In this document: piece after piece, positions 63,424 to 64,000 of the stretch
How positions within the stretch are numbered: the stretch's first letter is position 1
How the letters are laid out: every line of letters begins with the position of its first letter
Assembly (NCBI RefSeq): GCF_003696345.1
Contig: NZ_RFLX01000003.1
Span: 248,001-312,000 of the forward strand
Length of the DNA stretch: 64,000 nucleotides
Direction: 5' to 3'
Origin: Teichococcus wenyumeiae
Lineage (GTDB): Bacteria > Pseudomonadota > Alphaproteobacteria > Acetobacterales > Acetobacteraceae
Notes under the pieces: generated by a model
The model's input: only the letters and a program-made list of their open reading frames with translations
Told to the model about the DNA's origin: nothing
Database searches by the model: none
Translations under genes and position numbers: made by a program

Positions 63424-64000
63424 GGGAAGTCTCCCCCGCCGCCCGCAGCCGGGCGGCCAATACGTCAGCGAAGTCGCGGCCGGCGGCGTCGGGTGTGGCC
63501 ACCCGCACCCGGCGTCCCTCAGCCCGCCACCGCCGCGAAGCGGTCCAGGCAGCTTCCTGGCCCGGTGGATCGGCATCGGCCGCAATCAGCAGGTCAGGGG
63601 CGGAGGGCAGCGCCGGCAGCGGCAGGGCGGCGAGGTTGCCGGCCGCCACCGCCGCCCAGGCGGGCGCATCCATCAGGACAGAGGCGGCCAAGGCCGTCTC
63701 GATCCCCTCCGCCAGCAGCAGCGGCGCGGCGGGGGCGGGTCGGTGCAGCATCACCACGCCGCCGGCCACTGGCCCCAGCGTAGCCTTCTGCGGCTCCACG
63801 GCCGCCTTCGCGCGCCCATCGGCGGCGAGGTAGGTCCGATGCACCGCCACCGGCTCCCCGTCCTCTGCCCGGCGCACCAGCGCCACCAAGGCGGGGAACC
63901 GGCCCTCGGCGGCGGGATGCGGCGCCGAGGGATGGAAGCGGAGCTGGTCGCCGTGCTGCGGCATCGGCTGCGCCTGCCATGCGCCCAGGACGCCACGGGC
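63416..64000 (-). CDS. Toprim domain protein (primase-like), 5' end outside window
   Basis: The C-terminal part of a Toprim-fold protein. LLLAEGIETALAASVL carries the catalytic glutamate and DLLIAADADPPGQEAAWTASRRW the D-x-D motif; the end is RDFADVLAARLRAAGETSRE. The frame remains open to the window edge, so the amino-terminal part (possibly a zinc-binding region) is missing. Such proteins serve as primases of phage or integrative elements. It is upstream of, and overlapping, the ATPase gene. Confidence 0.8.
   Translation of the reverse strand, partial: ARGVLGAWQAQPMPQHGDQLRFHPSAPHPAAEGRFPALVALVRRAEDGEPVAVHRTYLAADGRAKAAVEPQKATLGPVAGGVVMLHRPAPAAPLLLAEGIETALAASVLMDAPAWAAVAAGNLAALPLPALPSAPDLLIAADADPPGQEAAWTASRRWRAEGRRVRVATPDAAGRDFADVLAARLRAAGETSRE

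Noticed and set aside
63702-63715. ATCCCCTCCGCCAG, identical to the tRNA-Ser 3' end (57313-57326), as a possible second attachment site.
   Set aside because: It lies within the intact Toprim coding sequence, on the codons for the conserved AEGI motif, and the match does not continue; coincidence is more likely.

Overview
The window is chromosomal DNA of a high-GC alphaproteobacterium. The conserved blocks (rpmH-rnpA-yidD-yidC-engB, pleD/rpmG, pyrB-pyrC'-plsY-dprA-topA-rnr, gatCAB, tkt-gap-pgk) together with the very high GC point to Acetobacteraceae, perhaps a Roseomonas-like genus. The genus is an inference from gene content and codon use, not from a marker gene.

Layout. 1-10013: a histone-deacetylase-like amidohydrolase (cut by the window edge), divergent from a seven-gene operon with a Dpp/Opp-type ABC importer and three amide- or peptide-cleaving hydrolases (two M20, one M81). 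10018-16105: KDPG aldolase and KDG kinase, a small coiled-coil protein, a lone Hsp70-like ATPase, a degenerate membrane glycosyltransferase and a CorC/HlyC-type protein. 16157-22000: transketolase, GAPDH, phosphoglycerate kinase and an aldehyde dehydrogenase, all on the minus strand. 22092-31130: a GGDEF-EAL membrane protein, a second carbamoylase-like M20 hydrolase, a class II aldolase, an RlmI-like methyltransferase with a DUF3293 protein, and a minus-strand set of an oxidoreductase-like flavoprotein, BdhA and Tam.

31390-40911: ribosomal protein L34, RNase P protein, YidD, YidC and EngB, then argB, dapD, dapE, a membrane protein, a Nu-class GST, a PleD-type diguanylate cyclase and L33. 41064-57151: a minus-strand housekeeping block (S41 protease, RNase R, topoisomerase I, DprA, PlsY, inactive-type PyrC', PyrB, a LuxR-type regulator, RuvX), then gatCAB and a second GST on the plus strand.

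57233-64000: tRNA-Ser(GCU) followed by an accessory island that runs off the window. It holds a frameshifted copy and an intact copy of a small TubC_N-like gene. Between them sits an AT-richer SIR2-HerA pair, recognisable as an anti-phage defence module. To the right lie a DUF927/helicase-like ATPase and a Toprim protein (cut by the window edge), which look like the replication genes of an integrated element. GCGTTCC repeats lie beside both small-gene copies. The SIR2-HerA cargo and its duplicated, repeat-bearing flanks are the most interesting part of the window.
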